NCBI GenBank assembly: GCA_002919305.1
Contig: PKFB01000051.1
Location: 1 to 64,000 of the forward strand
Direction: 5' to 3'
Source of the DNA: Actinomycetales bacterium
Lineage (GTDB): Bacteria > Actinomycetota > Actinomycetes > Mycobacteriales > Micromonosporaceae
Length of the DNA: 64,000 nucleotides
Shown: positions 1-8,235 of the stretch, piece by piece
How positions within the stretch are numbered: the stretch's first letter is position 1
Layout: every line of letters starts with the position of its first letter
Position numbers and translations under genes: made by a program
The notes under the pieces: generated by a model
Seen by the model: only the letters and a program-made list of their open reading frames with translations
Told to the model about the DNA's origin: nothing
The model's database searches: none

Positions 1-86
1 CATGCATGCGGCCGGTCGGAACGGATTTCGTCCGAATCGGAGAACGCCCAGTGGGTCAGGCAAGATGCACGGTTGTATTTGGTCAT
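1..86 (-). CDS. Partial CDS, unknown product (5' end only)
   Basis: An open frame reads leftward from ATG at 86 and runs off the window edge after 28 codons (starts MTKYNRASCLTHW). A perfect AGGAGG Shine-Dalgarno sits 8 nt before the ATG, which is the main support for a real gene. The visible residues have no signal peptide and match no family I recognise. The leader holds two hairpins (92-119 and 125-157), the nearer of which buries the Shine-Dalgarno, so expression may be controlled at the RNA level. With so little of the protein visible its function cannot be given. Confidence 0.5.
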   Translation of the reverse strand, partial: MTKYNRASCLTHWAFSDSDEIRSDRPHA

Positions 87-91
87 CGACA

Positions 92-119
92 GGTCCTCCT
101 CGCTGGTCAGAGGAGGACC
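92..119 (-). promoter_or_regulatory. Hairpin sequestering the Shine-Dalgarno of the partial gene
   Basis: GGTCCTCCT and AGGAGGACC form a perfect 9-bp stem with a 10-nt loop. Read on the minus strand, the 3' arm is the AGGAGG ribosome-binding site of the gene starting at 86. Folding would hide the site from ribosomes. This is seen in sequence; whether it acts as a switch is inference. Confidence 0.45.
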
Positions 120-124
120 AAAAC

Positions 125-157
125 AACAGGGGCAGGCCTTAGGCCTTGCCCCCTGTT
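125..157 (-). terminator. Attenuator-like hairpin in the leader of the partial gene
   Basis: On the minus strand an AACAGGGGGCAAGGCC arm pairs with GGCCTGCCCCTGTT around a TAA loop, with two bulged bases, and is followed by GTTTT. It lies directly before the Shine-Dalgarno-hiding hairpin. It could end transcription from the upstream AsnC gene, or be a conditional terminator in the leader of the gene at 1-86. Confidence 0.45.
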
Positions 158-212
158 ACTCCTCCCGAGATCAAGTCAGCGACGGGTACTGCACTACTGA
201 GTGCTGACTCCT

Positions 213-228
213 CCCCACGCACGTGGGG
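213..228 (-). terminator. Hairpin downstream of the AsnC gene
   Basis: CCCCAC-GCAC-GTGGGG is a 6-bp GC-rich stem about 50 nt beyond the stop codon of the AsnC-family gene. It has no U-tract. It is a likely but weak terminator. Confidence 0.3.
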
Positions 229-276
229 TGCTCGCCTGGCGACGTGCTTGTCGGCGCCTGTCGGCCGGACAGGGGT

Positions 277-768
277 TCATCTGGAGCCGGTCGTGCCTCG
301 GCTGCGGGTATCGGCGGGGGTGATGACGCGGGGGCGGATGTGTTCGTACACGATGCTGGTTCGCACATCCGCGACTTCGGGGCGTTCGGTGAGTCGGTCG
401 ATGACGAAGGCGTAGACCGCATCAGTGTCCGGTACGGCGATGTGAAGCAGGAAGTCGTCGCTGCCGCTGACGACGAAGACGCCGATTGTTTCAGGGAGTC
501 GGGCCGCCCACTCCCGGAATCCTTCGATGTTGCGTCGGGAGGGTGGCCTGATGCGTACCGCGATCAGTGCCTGTAAGCCACGGTTGAGCGCGGGGAGGTC
601 CACCTCGGTGGTGAAGCCCCGGATGATGCCTCGTTCTCGTAGGGAGCGCACTCGTTCGAGGGAGGTTGAGGGCGCCACTCCCACTGCTTCGGCCAGATCC
701 CGGTTAGTCCGCCGTGCGTCCTTCTGTAACTCGGCCAAAATCGCCAGGTCTAGTTCGTCCAGGGCCAT
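277..768 (-). CDS. Lrp/AsnC family transcriptional regulator
   Basis: This 163-aa protein has the family layout: an N-terminal helix-turn-helix (about residues 1-60, with ALDELDLAILAELQKDAR and the recognition stretch VGVAPSTSLERVRSLRERG) followed by a RAM ligand-binding domain (about 65-145). The ATG at 768 is preferred over the TTG one codon upstream because GAGGAG lies 6 nt before it. Lrp/AsnC proteins form dimers to octamers and respond to amino acids. The divergent EamA-type permease gene and the palindrome between them suggest that it controls amino-acid or metabolite export and its own expression. The C-terminus is slightly longer than usual and rich in Arg, Thr and Ser. The ligand cannot be told. 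Confidence 0.9.
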   Translation of the reverse strand: MALDELDLAILAELQKDARRTNRDLAEAVGVAPSTSLERVRSLRERGIIRGFTTEVDLPALNRGLQALIAVRIRPPSRRNIEGFREWAARLPETIGVFVVSGSDDFLLHIAVPDTDAVYAFVIDRLTERPEVADVRTSIVYEHIRPRVITPADTRSRGTTGSR

Positions 769-784
769 CAAAATCTCCTCGCTG

Positions 785-799
785 CCGAATGATATTCGG
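785..799. promoter_or_regulatory. Palindrome between AsnC gene and EamA gene, candidate operator
   Basis: CCGAAT-GAT-ATTCGG is a perfect palindrome with 6-bp arms and a 3-nt centre. It lies 17 bp before the AsnC-family start in an AT-richer stretch of a 74-bp divergent intergenic region. Lrp/AsnC operators are commonly of this length and form. Binding is inference. Confidence 0.45.
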
Positions 800-842
800 A
801 TACTTTAGCTAAGTCTTGTTTTAGTGACTAGTTTGCCGGCCT

Positions 843-1833
843 GTGAGCCTACGACAAACGGCAGCTGTCCAGATTTGGCGAATCGCCTCTATGCTCGGTG
901 CGGCGGTGCTGTGGGGGACGATCGGACCGGCCCAGGTGTTGGCGGATATCTCCGCTGATCCATTCGCTCTCGGTAGCGCACGGTTGTTGCTGGGAGGCGT
1001 GGCGTTGGCGCTGTTCGCGCTGCCGTCTCTGATGCGCAACCACCGCGCCGCGGTCGCTGCTCGTGCCCGCGGTGCCGATGCCCATAACGCCTCCTTCATG
1101 ACCAGCCTGGCCGCACTTATTCGTCCCGGTGTCCGGGGGTGGGTGCTGGGGGTGTCTGCGGTGACGGCTCTTTTCCAGGTGAGTTTTCTGGCGGCTGTCG
1201 ATCGGACTGGGGCGGCTTTGACCACCACGGTCGCCTTAGGCACCACTCCGGTTGTGGTGGGGTTGGTGGCGTACTGGTTGGTCGGGGAATGGTTGACGCT
1301 GCTTTGGGGCGTGGGAACTGCGGCGGCGGTGGCCGGGTGTGGGTTGCTGCTTTTGCCGGGGCGTGCCGCGGGGGTTGACCCGCTTGGGGTGCTTCTGGGA
1401 TGCGTCGCTGGCACCGCCTACGGCGGGTATACGGCGATGACTAAGCGTCTGCAGGCTCGGGGTGTCGATAGGACGGCGGTGATGATCGCGACGCTCCTGG
1501 TGGGTGGGGCGCTGCTTGGGCCGTGGTTGATGCTGCGGGCAGAAACGCTGGCCAGTACGCGTGGATTGCTGCTGACGCTCTGGCTCGGCTTGGCCACGAG
1601 TGCGTTGGCGTACCTGTTATTTCCTGTTATTTGGGTGGGGATTGACGCGGGTCAGTGCCGGGGTGGCGGGCACCGTCAGTCTCGCTGAGCCGTTGGTGGC
1701 CACGCTGTTGGCGGTTCCGTTGTTGGGGGAGCGGTTGAGCCTCACCGCGTGGCTGGGGTCGGCGTTGTTGTTCGCGGGTTTGGCTACCGTCACACTCGCT
1801 CCAAGTGCGCCACCAGTATCGTCCCGTGCGTAG
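843..1833 (+). pseudogene. EamA/DMT-family permease, frameshifted by a 10-bp duplication
   Basis: The first frame (GTG at 843) encodes an EamA-type permease of the drug/metabolite transporter superfamily with the usual run of hydrophobic segments (LGAAVLWGTIGPAQ at the start; VGLVAYWLVGEWLTLLWG mid-protein). It reads correctly to ..SALAYLLF near 1622 and then ends out of frame at 1688. The remaining C-terminal segments (GWGLTRVSAGVAGTVSLAEP to 1833) are in another frame. The break is an exact tandem duplication of CCTGTTATTT at 1613-1632; removing one copy restores a continuous protein of about 326 aa. As written, the protein lacks its last two to three membrane segments and is probably inactive. 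The neighbouring AsnC gene suggests amino-acid-related export. Confidence 0.85.
1613..1632 (+). repeat. Perfect 10-bp tandem duplication that breaks the EamA gene
   Basis: CCTGTTATTT occurs twice back to back (1613-1622 and 1623-1632). Deleting one unit joins ..AYLLF directly to GWGLTRV.. in a single frame. Slipped-strand gain and loss of such a unit could make the lesion reversible. Confidence 0.9.
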
Positions 1834-2058
1834 GGTTCTTCGCAGAATGCAGGGTCTTCCGGGCTCCGGCCTGAGGGGTCACGATCCGAGTACGCGGATG
1901 TGTGAGCTGTGTCACGTTAAGGTGTGATGCTGGTTCCCTGGTGGGGTCGACGACCGAATTCCTTCGGCGTAATTGATCTTCGGGAATCGGGGTTTTTGGC
2001 TTCCTGAGCCTGGTGCCTGATTTGACGTTACGGAGAGTCGTCGGCCATCCTCGCCCGC

Positions 2059-2166
2059 ATGTTCCTTGTCGAATTCACCCTCGCGGCGATCGCGGGAGGC
2101 GCAGCCTCATGGTTGGGTTGGTATGGCGCCGACCGGCTGCTCGCCATGGGACGTCGTTCTTCCTGA
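2059..2166 (+). CDS. Possible small membrane peptide, 35 aa
   Basis: ATG at 2059 opens a 35-codon frame with one hydrophobic stretch (LAAIAGGAASWLGWYG), then DRLLAMGRRSS and TGA. The profile suits a single-pass small membrane protein with a basic tail. There is no good Shine-Dalgarno next to the ATG; the nearest purine run, GGAGAG at 2032, is about 21 nt away. It may be chance. No family is recognised. Confidence 0.25.
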   Translation: MFLVEFTLAAIAGGAASWLGWYGADRLLAMGRRSS

Positions 2167-2255
2167 CCCTCTCCCCCCGATAGCGAGGTGCGTGTGTCGC
2201 GTTGATGGGTGATGGCGTCACCGTATCCGTGTCCATTCACACAAACCCAGTTGGT

Positions 2256-2297
2256 ATTCAGGTGGTTTCCGTTTGATAAGGCGGAAACCACCTGAAT
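2256..2297. terminator. Perfect 16-bp stem-loop, possible bidirectional terminator
   Basis: ATTCAGGTGGTTTCCG pairs exactly with CGGAAACCACCTGAAT around a 10-nt loop. No U-tract follows on either strand, so it could instead be a protein site or an RNA-stability element. It separates the EamA region from the sugar ABC operon. Confidence 0.5.
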
Positions 2298-2319
2298 CAT
2301 TTATGGAAGATGATTATCG

Positions 2320-2406
2320 GTTGCCAGAACGGGCAACATATAACGTTCTGGGTTTGATCCTTCTTCATGTCTCGACTTAGGGAAAACCTGAGGATACCGT
2401 CAGGTT
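2320..2406 (+). promoter_or_regulatory. Inverted repeats upstream of the sugar ABC operon
   Basis: Three inverted repeats lie 140-225 bp before the solute-binding gene: GTTGCC..GGCAAC (2320-2337), CCAGAAC..GTTCTGG (2324-2330 with 2345-2351) and AACCTGA-N8-TCAGGTT (2385-2406). One may be an operator for a repressor encoded elsewhere; no regulator gene accompanies this operon. Confidence 0.35.
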
Positions 2407-2545
2407 CCCGTCGCTCGCCCGCGAATCGGCGGCGGTGCCCAGTGATGTGGGTGACGATGCGGGCGACGGTGTGGTCCGTCAGTTGTCCGGCGGTGTCTGC
2501 CCCGACGGACTGTCAGGGTGAGGCGCGAGACACGAAGGAGCAGCG

Positions 2546-3937
2546 ATGGGCGGCACGGTATTCCGGGTGGTGACCACCGTGGCTGTCGCCAGCGTGGTGG
2601 GCAGCGCGGTGCTCACTGCCTGTGGCAGTGAGGAGGGGGACGGCGACGGCCTGACGGTGTGGACAACAGAGAACCAGACGGAGCGGGTCCGGGCTATTCA
2701 AGCGATCGCCGACCGGTTCACTGAGCAGACCGGCACCCCTGTGGAGATCGTGGGAATCGACGACAACCAGTTCAGTCAGTTGATCACTTCCGCTGGTGCC
2801 GCCGGGGACCTGCCGGACGTGCTTGGCGCGATGTCGCTGGCCAATGTGTGGCAGATGGCCTCCAATGATCTGATCAACACCGAGGCTGCGGAGCAGATCG
2901 TTGCTGAGCTGGGGGAGGAGACCTTCACCCCGCGGGCTTTGGAACTGACCCGCGACGACGACACCCAGCTGGCGGTGCCCTCCGACGGTTGGGCGCAGCT
3001 GCTGCTTTACCGGCGGGACCTGTTCGAGGCGGCGAACCTGCCGGCACCGGACAGCCTGGAGGCTATCGAGCGGGCCGCGCGTACCCTCCACGGCGACGGC
3101 AGGGTCGGCATTGTCGTGTCGACGGTGCCCGATGACGTCTTCACCGTGCAGACCTTCGAGGCCATGGCGTTGGCCAATGGCTGCCAGATGGTCGATGACG
3201 ACGATGGGGTGGTCCTCGACAGCCCGGAGTGTGTTGAGGTTTTCGACTTCTACCGCAGGCTCGCCACCGATTACGGTCCTGCCGGCGCTCAGAACGTGGA
3301 CTCCACCCGCGCCACCTACTTCTCCGGACAGGCCGCGATGGTGGTGTGGTCCTCGTTCATCCTCGATGAGCTGGCCGGGCTGCGAAACGACGCGTTGCCT
3401 AACTGCCCGGAGTGCGCCGAGGACCCCACCTTCCTGGCGCGGAACTCCGGTGTCGTGACCACTTTGACCGGCCCGCGTAACGACGAGCCGGTGCAGTTCG
3501 GGGAGATCACCTCCTGGGTGGTGACCCGTACCGCTCCTGCCGAGGAGGCCATGGAGTTTGTCCGCTTCATGATGGAGGAGGGGTACGTCGACTGGCTGGA
3601 TGTCACCCCCGAGGGCAAGGTCCCGGTCCGGGAGGGCACCCCGGACAACCCGACCGAGTTTGTGGACGCCTGGCATGAGTTGCCGGCAGGGGTGGACACC
3701 CAGCGGCCGTTGGCGGAGCTGTACACCCCGGACGTGATTGAGGCGCTCAGCAGCAGCCCGGAGACCTTCAGCCGGTGGGGCTTCCCCCAGGGTGAGGGGG
3801 AGCTGGTGGGAGCCACGTTGGGTGAGCTGCCGGTCGCCCAGGCCATCAGCGCCATGACCGCGGGGGACGTGGACGCGGCCGAGGCGGCGGCTCGGGCGGC
3901 TGAGGATATCCGCTCTATCCAAGCCTCTCTGGAGTAG
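2546..3937 (+). CDS. Sugar ABC transporter substrate-binding lipoprotein
   Basis: This 463-aa family 1 extracellular solute-binding protein starts at an ATG behind AAGGAG. A signal peptide ends in the lipobox LTAC with Cys26 as the lipidated residue, so the mature protein would be tethered outside the membrane. After it come LTVWTTENQTERVRAIQAIADRF and the two-lobed binding fold typical of carbohydrate ABC receptors. The two permease genes follow at once (5-nt gap, then a 1-nt overlap), so the three genes form one operon. No ATPase gene is present; in actinomycetes such systems commonly use a shared MsiK-type ATPase. The sugar cannot be predicted. Confidence 0.92.
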   Translation: MGGTVFRVVTTVAVASVVGSAVLTACGSEEGDGDGLTVWTTENQTERVRAIQAIADRFTEQTGTPVEIVGIDDNQFSQLITSAGAAGDLPDVLGAMSLANVWQMASNDLINTEAAEQIVAELGEETFTPRALELTRDDDTQLAVPSDGWAQLLLYRRDLFEAANLPAPDSLEAIERAARTLHGDGRVGIVVSTVPDDVFTVQTFEAMALANGCQMVDDDDGVVLDSPECVEVFDFYRRLATDYGPAGAQNVDSTRATYFSGQAAMVVWSSFILDELAGLRNDALPNCPECAEDPTFLARNSGVVTTLTGPRNDEPVQFGEITSWVVTRTAPAEEAMEFVRFMMEEGYVDWLDVTPEGKVPVREGTPDNPTEFVDAWHELPAGVDTQRPLAELYTPDVIEALSSSPETFSRWGFPQGEGELVGATLGELPVAQAISAMTAGDVDAAEAAARAAEDIRSIQASLE

Positions 3938-3942
3938 GCGAG

Positions 3943-4935
3943 ATGACGACGACCCAACGCGCGCCGACTCGCCAGTCCGCTTCTCGTCGTTTCTTCCGCC
4001 CATTGACCCTGCGGCAGCAAGAGAACCGGGCCGGGTGGGTGTTTTTGTCCCCGACCTTGGTGATCGTCCTGGTGATCGTGGTGCTGCCGATCCTGTGGAC
4101 GACCATGCTTGCCTTCCAGCGGGTCCGGCTGATCAACATCCGCCAGGCCGGGCTGTTCGGCGATTACACACTGCGCAACTTCAGCGCCGTGTTCAACACA
4201 CCGGGGTTTTGGAGTTCGTTGTGGACCACGCTGGTTTACAGCGTCGGCGGCACCGCGCTGTCGGTATTCGGCGGGCTGGTCGCGGCGTTGGCGTTGCGCC
4301 GCGCGTTCCCGGGACGCGGGCCGTTGCGGGCGGCGATGCTGCTGCCGTACGTGGCTCCTGTGGTGGCGGTCGCCTTCGCCTGGGAGGTGATGCTCAGCCC
4401 GCAGTACGGGATCGTCAACGAATGGGGGGTTCGGCTGCTGGGGTGGGACGCCCCGGTGGCGTTTTTAAGCCAACGGCAAACCCAGGTGTCGCTGTGGGGA
4501 GTGGAGTTTGACATTCCGTTGGCGCTGCTCACCGTGGTCCTGTTTGAGGGCTGGCGGTACTTCCCGTTCGCCTTTCTGTTCCTGCTTGCCCGCCTGCAGG
4601 CGGTGCCTCGGGACCTGGAGGAGGCGGCGCTGGTGGACGGGGCCACTCCTTCTCAGCGGCTGCGGCACATTCTGTTGCCGCAGCTGGGGCCGGTCATCGC
4701 GTTGCTGTGTGTGCTGCGCTTCATCATGACATTCAACAAGTTCGACGATGTCTATCTGCTCACCGGTGGCGGTGCCGGCACCGAGGTGGTGGCGGTGCGG
4801 GTGTACGAGTTCCTGACCGCGCGGTTTGACATCGGCGCCGCGGCGGCGCAGGCCCTGGTGATGGCGGGCGTACTCGTCATCTTCCTGCTTATTTATCTGA
4901 GGCTGTTCGCGCCGCGGCTGGAGGGGGAACGCTGA
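3943..4935 (+). CDS. Sugar ABC transporter permease (MalF type)
   Basis: This 330-aa inner-membrane protein has six predicted membrane spans, the first at WVFLSPTLVIVLVIVVLPIL. The EAA loop EEAALVDGATPSQRLRHILL near residue 225 is where the ATPase docks, in line with the binding-protein-dependent transport permease family. It follows the binding protein by 5 nt and its stop overlaps the start of the next permease (TGATG), implying translational coupling. The length is normal for a MalF/UgpA-type subunit. It should pair with the following gene product to form the channel. Confidence 0.92.
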   Translation: MTTTQRAPTRQSASRRFFRPLTLRQQENRAGWVFLSPTLVIVLVIVVLPILWTTMLAFQRVRLINIRQAGLFGDYTLRNFSAVFNTPGFWSSLWTTLVYSVGGTALSVFGGLVAALALRRAFPGRGPLRAAMLLPYVAPVVAVAFAWEVMLSPQYGIVNEWGVRLLGWDAPVAFLSQRQTQVSLWGVEFDIPLALLTVVLFEGWRYFPFAFLFLLARLQAVPRDLEEAALVDGATPSQRLRHILLPQLGPVIALLCVLRFIMTFNKFDDVYLLTGGGAGTEVVAVRVYEFLTARFDIGAAAAQALVMAGVLVIFLLIYLRLFAPRLEGER

Positions 4936-5843
4936 TGGGGCGCGTTTCCAGCCTGCGGGCTCTGCGTACCGATCGTTTCTCCCGTGACGCCGTCGAGACG
5001 TGGCTGTTCACCGTGCTGCGTTGGGTCGTCATCGGGTTCCTGGCGGTCGCGACGGTGTTCCCCTTCTACTACATGGTGTTGTTGTCGGTACGCCCCATCG
5101 AGGACGTGCTGCTGAACCCGGGCAGCTTGTGGGTGGGGTGGGACGAACTCACCCTGACCACCTACCGCACGGTGCTGTCCCCGGTTTCCGCCGGGGGCCA
5201 GGGGTTTTTGACCTTCATGCTCAACTCGGCCCTGGTCTCCCTGGCCACGGTGCTGTTGACGCTGCTGGTCGCCATCCCCGGGTCGTACGCGGTGAGCCGG
5301 CTGCGCTTCACCGGACGCCGCCAGGTGCACTTTCTGTTTTTGGCGGTGTACCTGTTCCCGACGATGCTGTTGGCGATCCCGCTGTTCACCCTGTTCACCC
5401 GGATGGGGTTGCGGGGCTCCCTGGCCGCGCTTGTGGTCGTCTATATCGCGCAGACTGTGCCGGTCTCCATCTACATGCTGCGTAACTACTTCACCACGAT
5501 CCCTGAGGGGATCGAGGAGGCCGCCGCTATCGACGGCTGTTCTCGTTGGCAGATCGTGCTCCGGGTGACCTTGCCGTTGGCGGCGCCTGCGGTGATGGCT
5601 AACGCCCTCTACATCTTCATGATCGCGTGGAACGAGTTCCTGTTTGCTTTGCTGTTCCTGGTGGAGCACCGGGAGCGGTGGACCGTCTCCCTGGGACTGG
5701 CGCAGCTGTCAGGGGGCATCGAGGTGTCCCGGACCGTTCTAATGGCCGGGTCAGTAGTGCTCACCATCCCTGTCGTACTGCTGTTCTTCGCCGCTGAACG
5801 CCTGTTGATTGAGGGCCTCACCAGCGGCGCGGATAAAGGGTGA
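4935..5843 (+). CDS. Sugar ABC transporter permease (MalG type)
   Basis: This 302-aa second permease has a first membrane span near residues 35-55 (VVIGFLAVATVFPFYYMVLL) and the EAA motif EEAAAIDGCSRWQIVLRVTL near residue 195. It is typical of the MalG/UgpE subunit. Its ATG overlaps the stop of the preceding gene by one base. It ends the operon; a strong hairpin (5869-5907) follows. The operon lacks an ATP-binding gene, so energy must come from an ATPase encoded elsewhere. Confidence 0.92.
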   Translation: MGRVSSLRALRTDRFSRDAVETWLFTVLRWVVIGFLAVATVFPFYYMVLLSVRPIEDVLLNPGSLWVGWDELTLTTYRTVLSPVSAGGQGFLTFMLNSALVSLATVLLTLLVAIPGSYAVSRLRFTGRRQVHFLFLAVYLFPTMLLAIPLFTLFTRMGLRGSLAALVVVYIAQTVPVSIYMLRNYFTTIPEGIEEAAAIDGCSRWQIVLRVTLPLAAPAVMANALYIFMIAWNEFLFALLFLVEHRERWTVSLGLAQLSGGIEVSRTVLMAGSVVLTIPVVLLFFAAERLLIEGLTSGADKG

Positions 5844-5868
5844 ATCGGACGGTGCGTCCCGGGCGGGT

Positions 5869-5907
5869 GCCTGGTCGTGCCCGGCGGACAACCGGGCACG
5901 ACCAGGC
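5869..5907. terminator. Bidirectional terminator between sugar ABC operon and S8 protease gene
   Basis: GCCTGGTCGTGCCCGG and CCGGGCACGACCAGGC form a perfect 16-bp stem with a 7-nt loop between two converging genes (stops at 5843 and 5941). No strong U-tract is present, as is common in actinomycetes. Confidence 0.8.
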
Positions 5908-5940
5908 CGTGGCGTGTGACGTCAGCGTCGAACCCGCCCG

Positions 5941-8235
5941 TCAGGCGCCGCCGCGGGCCACCAGTGCGAAGGACTGGGGGCCGAAGGGCACTTGGTGCGC
6001 GCGGATCCGCAGGGTCCAGGTACCGGCCTGGGGGGACTGGATGAAGACGTTCTCCAGGTTGTTGAGGCGGTCCGGCGTACCGCCGGGGGTTGACCAACCG
6101 TTCTCGAATACGTTGCCCCGGTACACGGTGCCGTCCGGTGCCACAACCTCAAGATCAAGGTCGTTGACTAGGGCCACCGCGGCCGACAGTGAACCCGGTA
6201 CGTCGGAGTAGGCGAGGGTGAATTTCGCTGGCCGGTCCCCGGCGACCTCATACCGGTACTCCAGAACGTCCCCTGTGGACAGGGAGGCCACGTTGTCGAG
6301 GAAGCCGAAGGTGCCGTCGGTGGCGGCGTCCAGGTTCACCAGCCCCCAACCCTCATGAATGTTGGGGATGGGGAAGTCGTTGTCGTCGACCCCGTCGTTG
6401 TTCTCATCGAGCAGGTCGACCGCGCTGTTGACGAGACTGGCCCGGATCAAGGCCGCGCTAGCCTCGTGCCGGTGCGCCCGCGCGTAGTAGTCCCGGACCA
6501 CGGCAGCCCCGCCAGCGGCGATCGGGTTGGCCATCGAGGTTCCCGAGAAGTACTTGTAGCGCTGGTTGTACGGGAACAGGTACCCGTCGTTTTGCCACTG
6601 GCCATCGCGGGGGTTCGGGCTGGAGTCGTACTGCCGCTGGTACAGGTCGGAGTAGCCGGACAGTACCCAGGAGCCAGGAGCGACCACGTCGGGCTTGATA
6701 CGACCGTCGTCGGTCGGGCCGCGGCTGGAGAAGGCGGCCATCTGCTGAGCGTTCCCCGCCTGCGGGTCGTCGCGCAGCGGCGCCGCGGAGTAGTTGAACC
6801 ACTCACCCCAGGTCGGGGTCGGGAGCCGGCCCTCGAGGTCCCGGCAAGACAGGCCGTTGACGGTACGCGCTTCGGTGGCGCTGGAGGTGGCGTAGGTCAG
6901 GGAGCGGTCGCAGCGCAGGCTGGGGCGCGCGTTTTCTGAGGCGCCGATCGCCAGGACGTTCTTCGCGGTGGCGGGGGATGCTATGGAGTCAGGGTCGATC
7001 ACCCCGTCGTTGTTGGTGTCGACGCCACCGTTGCCCGCGGAGAAGGTCACCAGCATGTCCGGGTGGCTGTGGATGAAAGCGTCCGCGGACTGGGCCAGGG
7101 CGGTGTACGCGCCGTTGGCGGAGCTGCCCCAGGAGTTGGCGTGGATCCGCGCGCCGTCTCCGTAGGCCTGCTCGAACAACTCTCCAAGGTCGTCGGGGAT
7201 GCCGACCAGGAGGTACTGGTCGCGGGAGGAGGCGCACAGCCACTGCCAGTCGACGTAGTCCTCCACCGCCTGGAACACCAGCCGGGCGCCGGGGGCGGCG
7301 GCCCGGCCCACGCCACTGGGGTCGCCGTCGCCGAGGGCTGAGACCGCTACGTGGGTGCCGTGTCCACTGCTGACATCCCGTGGGCCGTCGGGGATGACGT
7401 CGGCGCAGAGGTGGAGGTCCTGGCTGGTCCAGTCGTGGATCGCCAGGATCCGGTCGGCGGGGATGTCCGGGTGGGCGGTGCGTGGGGTACCGCCGCCTAG
7501 GCCGGTGTCGGCGATCGCGATGATTTGGGTGGAGCCGTCGTAGCCGCGGGCGTTGGCGATGGTGGCGTGCAGGATCTCACCTGCCGCGTACTCGTTGTGG
7601 GTGCGCGGGAACTCGAACGTCTCGATCCAGCGGACACTCTCCAGCCGCGCGATATCCGGCAGGTTGATGCCGGCGGTCGCCACCAGCAGATTCCGGGCGC
7701 TGGTCCGTAGCACTCGGGCCCCGGTCGCCTCCACCGCCGTGCGGGCCCTCGCAGCGTCCTCTGTGTCCTCCAGGAGTACCCGGTACAGGCCGTTCACCGT
7801 CTGTTGCCGGTAGGCGTCGAGCACCTCAGGGCTGACCTTCCATGAGGGATGGAACCGCCCCACCCAGATCACGCCGGGGATCTGGTCAAGCCGGGAGGCG
7901 TCCCTGGTACGCACCCGGTACGCCTGATCCGGTATGTACTCCACCACGTCGGCGCCGCGGGCGCGGAGTGCCTCCACGTGGGGAGTGCCGACCGGTTCGG
8001 CGAACTGGACCAGGTAGCTGACCGGGCCTGAGGTCGACCCGATCGGTTCGGGTTCCCAGCCCGAGGGTGGGGACAGCCAATGCTGGGAGGCGGGGACGAA
8101 AGTGCCGGCCACCAGGCGGATGGGGATGGGGTGCTCTGGCGCCGGTGTGGTCCCCGCGCTACCGGGGAGCAGCAGGGCCGTGACCATGATCGGTGCCATG
8201 AGGCCGGCGGTTTGTCGGAGTCGTTTTCTCATCAC
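5941..8235 (-). CDS. Secreted S8 family serine peptidase (subtilase)
   Basis: This 764-aa protein has an N-terminal signal peptide (Arg/Lys-rich start, LMAPIMVTALLLPGSAG) and a long propeptide to about residue 215. The catalytic triad is in standard motifs: Asp243 in IADTGLGGG, His292 in SGHGTHVA and Ser567 in FSGTSMANP, with Asn402 in SAGNGG as oxyanion residue. The region after about residue 640 looks like a beta-sandwich, as in KP-43-like subtilases. It should be exported, self-processed and degrade extracellular protein. The start is ATG 8235 (ATGATG) behind GGAGAGGA. It is divergent from a secreted M43 metalloprotease, which suggests a shared extracellular proteolytic role. Confidence 0.92.
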   Translation of the reverse strand: MMRKRLRQTAGLMAPIMVTALLLPGSAGTTPAPEHPIPIRLVAGTFVPASQHWLSPPSGWEPEPIGSTSGPVSYLVQFAEPVGTPHVEALRARGADVVEYIPDQAYRVRTRDASRLDQIPGVIWVGRFHPSWKVSPEVLDAYRQQTVNGLYRVLLEDTEDAARARTAVEATGARVLRTSARNLLVATAGINLPDIARLESVRWIETFEFPRTHNEYAAGEILHATIANARGYDGSTQIIAIADTGLGGGTPRTAHPDIPADRILAIHDWTSQDLHLCADVIPDGPRDVSSGHGTHVAVSALGDGDPSGVGRAAAPGARLVFQAVEDYVDWQWLCASSRDQYLLVGIPDDLGELFEQAYGDGARIHANSWGSSANGAYTALAQSADAFIHSHPDMLVTFSAGNGGVDTNNDGVIDPDSIASPATAKNVLAIGASENARPSLRCDRSLTYATSSATEARTVNGLSCRDLEGRLPTPTWGEWFNYSAAPLRDDPQAGNAQQMAAFSSRGPTDDGRIKPDVVAPGSWVLSGYSDLYQRQYDSSPNPRDGQWQNDGYLFPYNQRYKYFSGTSMANPIAAGGAAVVRDYYARAHRHEASAALIRASLVNSAVDLLDENNDGVDDNDFPIPNIHEGWGLVNLDAATDGTFGFLDNVASLSTGDVLEYRYEVAGDRPAKFTLAYSDVPGSLSAAVALVNDLDLEVVAPDGTVYRGNVFENGWSTPGGTPDRLNNLENVFIQSPQAGTWTLRIRAHQVPFGPQSFALVARGGA

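Larger units (their letters stand above)
1834..2545. other. Intergenic region with a small ORF, a long hairpin and inverted repeats
   Basis: No long gene is convincing in these 712 bp. The stretch holds a possible 35-aa membrane peptide (2059-2166), a perfect 16-bp-stem hairpin (2256-2297) and inverted repeats ahead of the sugar ABC operon (2320-2406). These are listed separately. Confidence 0.6.

Noticed and set aside
2513-4003. 496-codon minus-strand frame opposite the solute-binding protein gene
   Set aside because: Antisense shadow of an obvious lipoprotein gene with lipobox and operon context.
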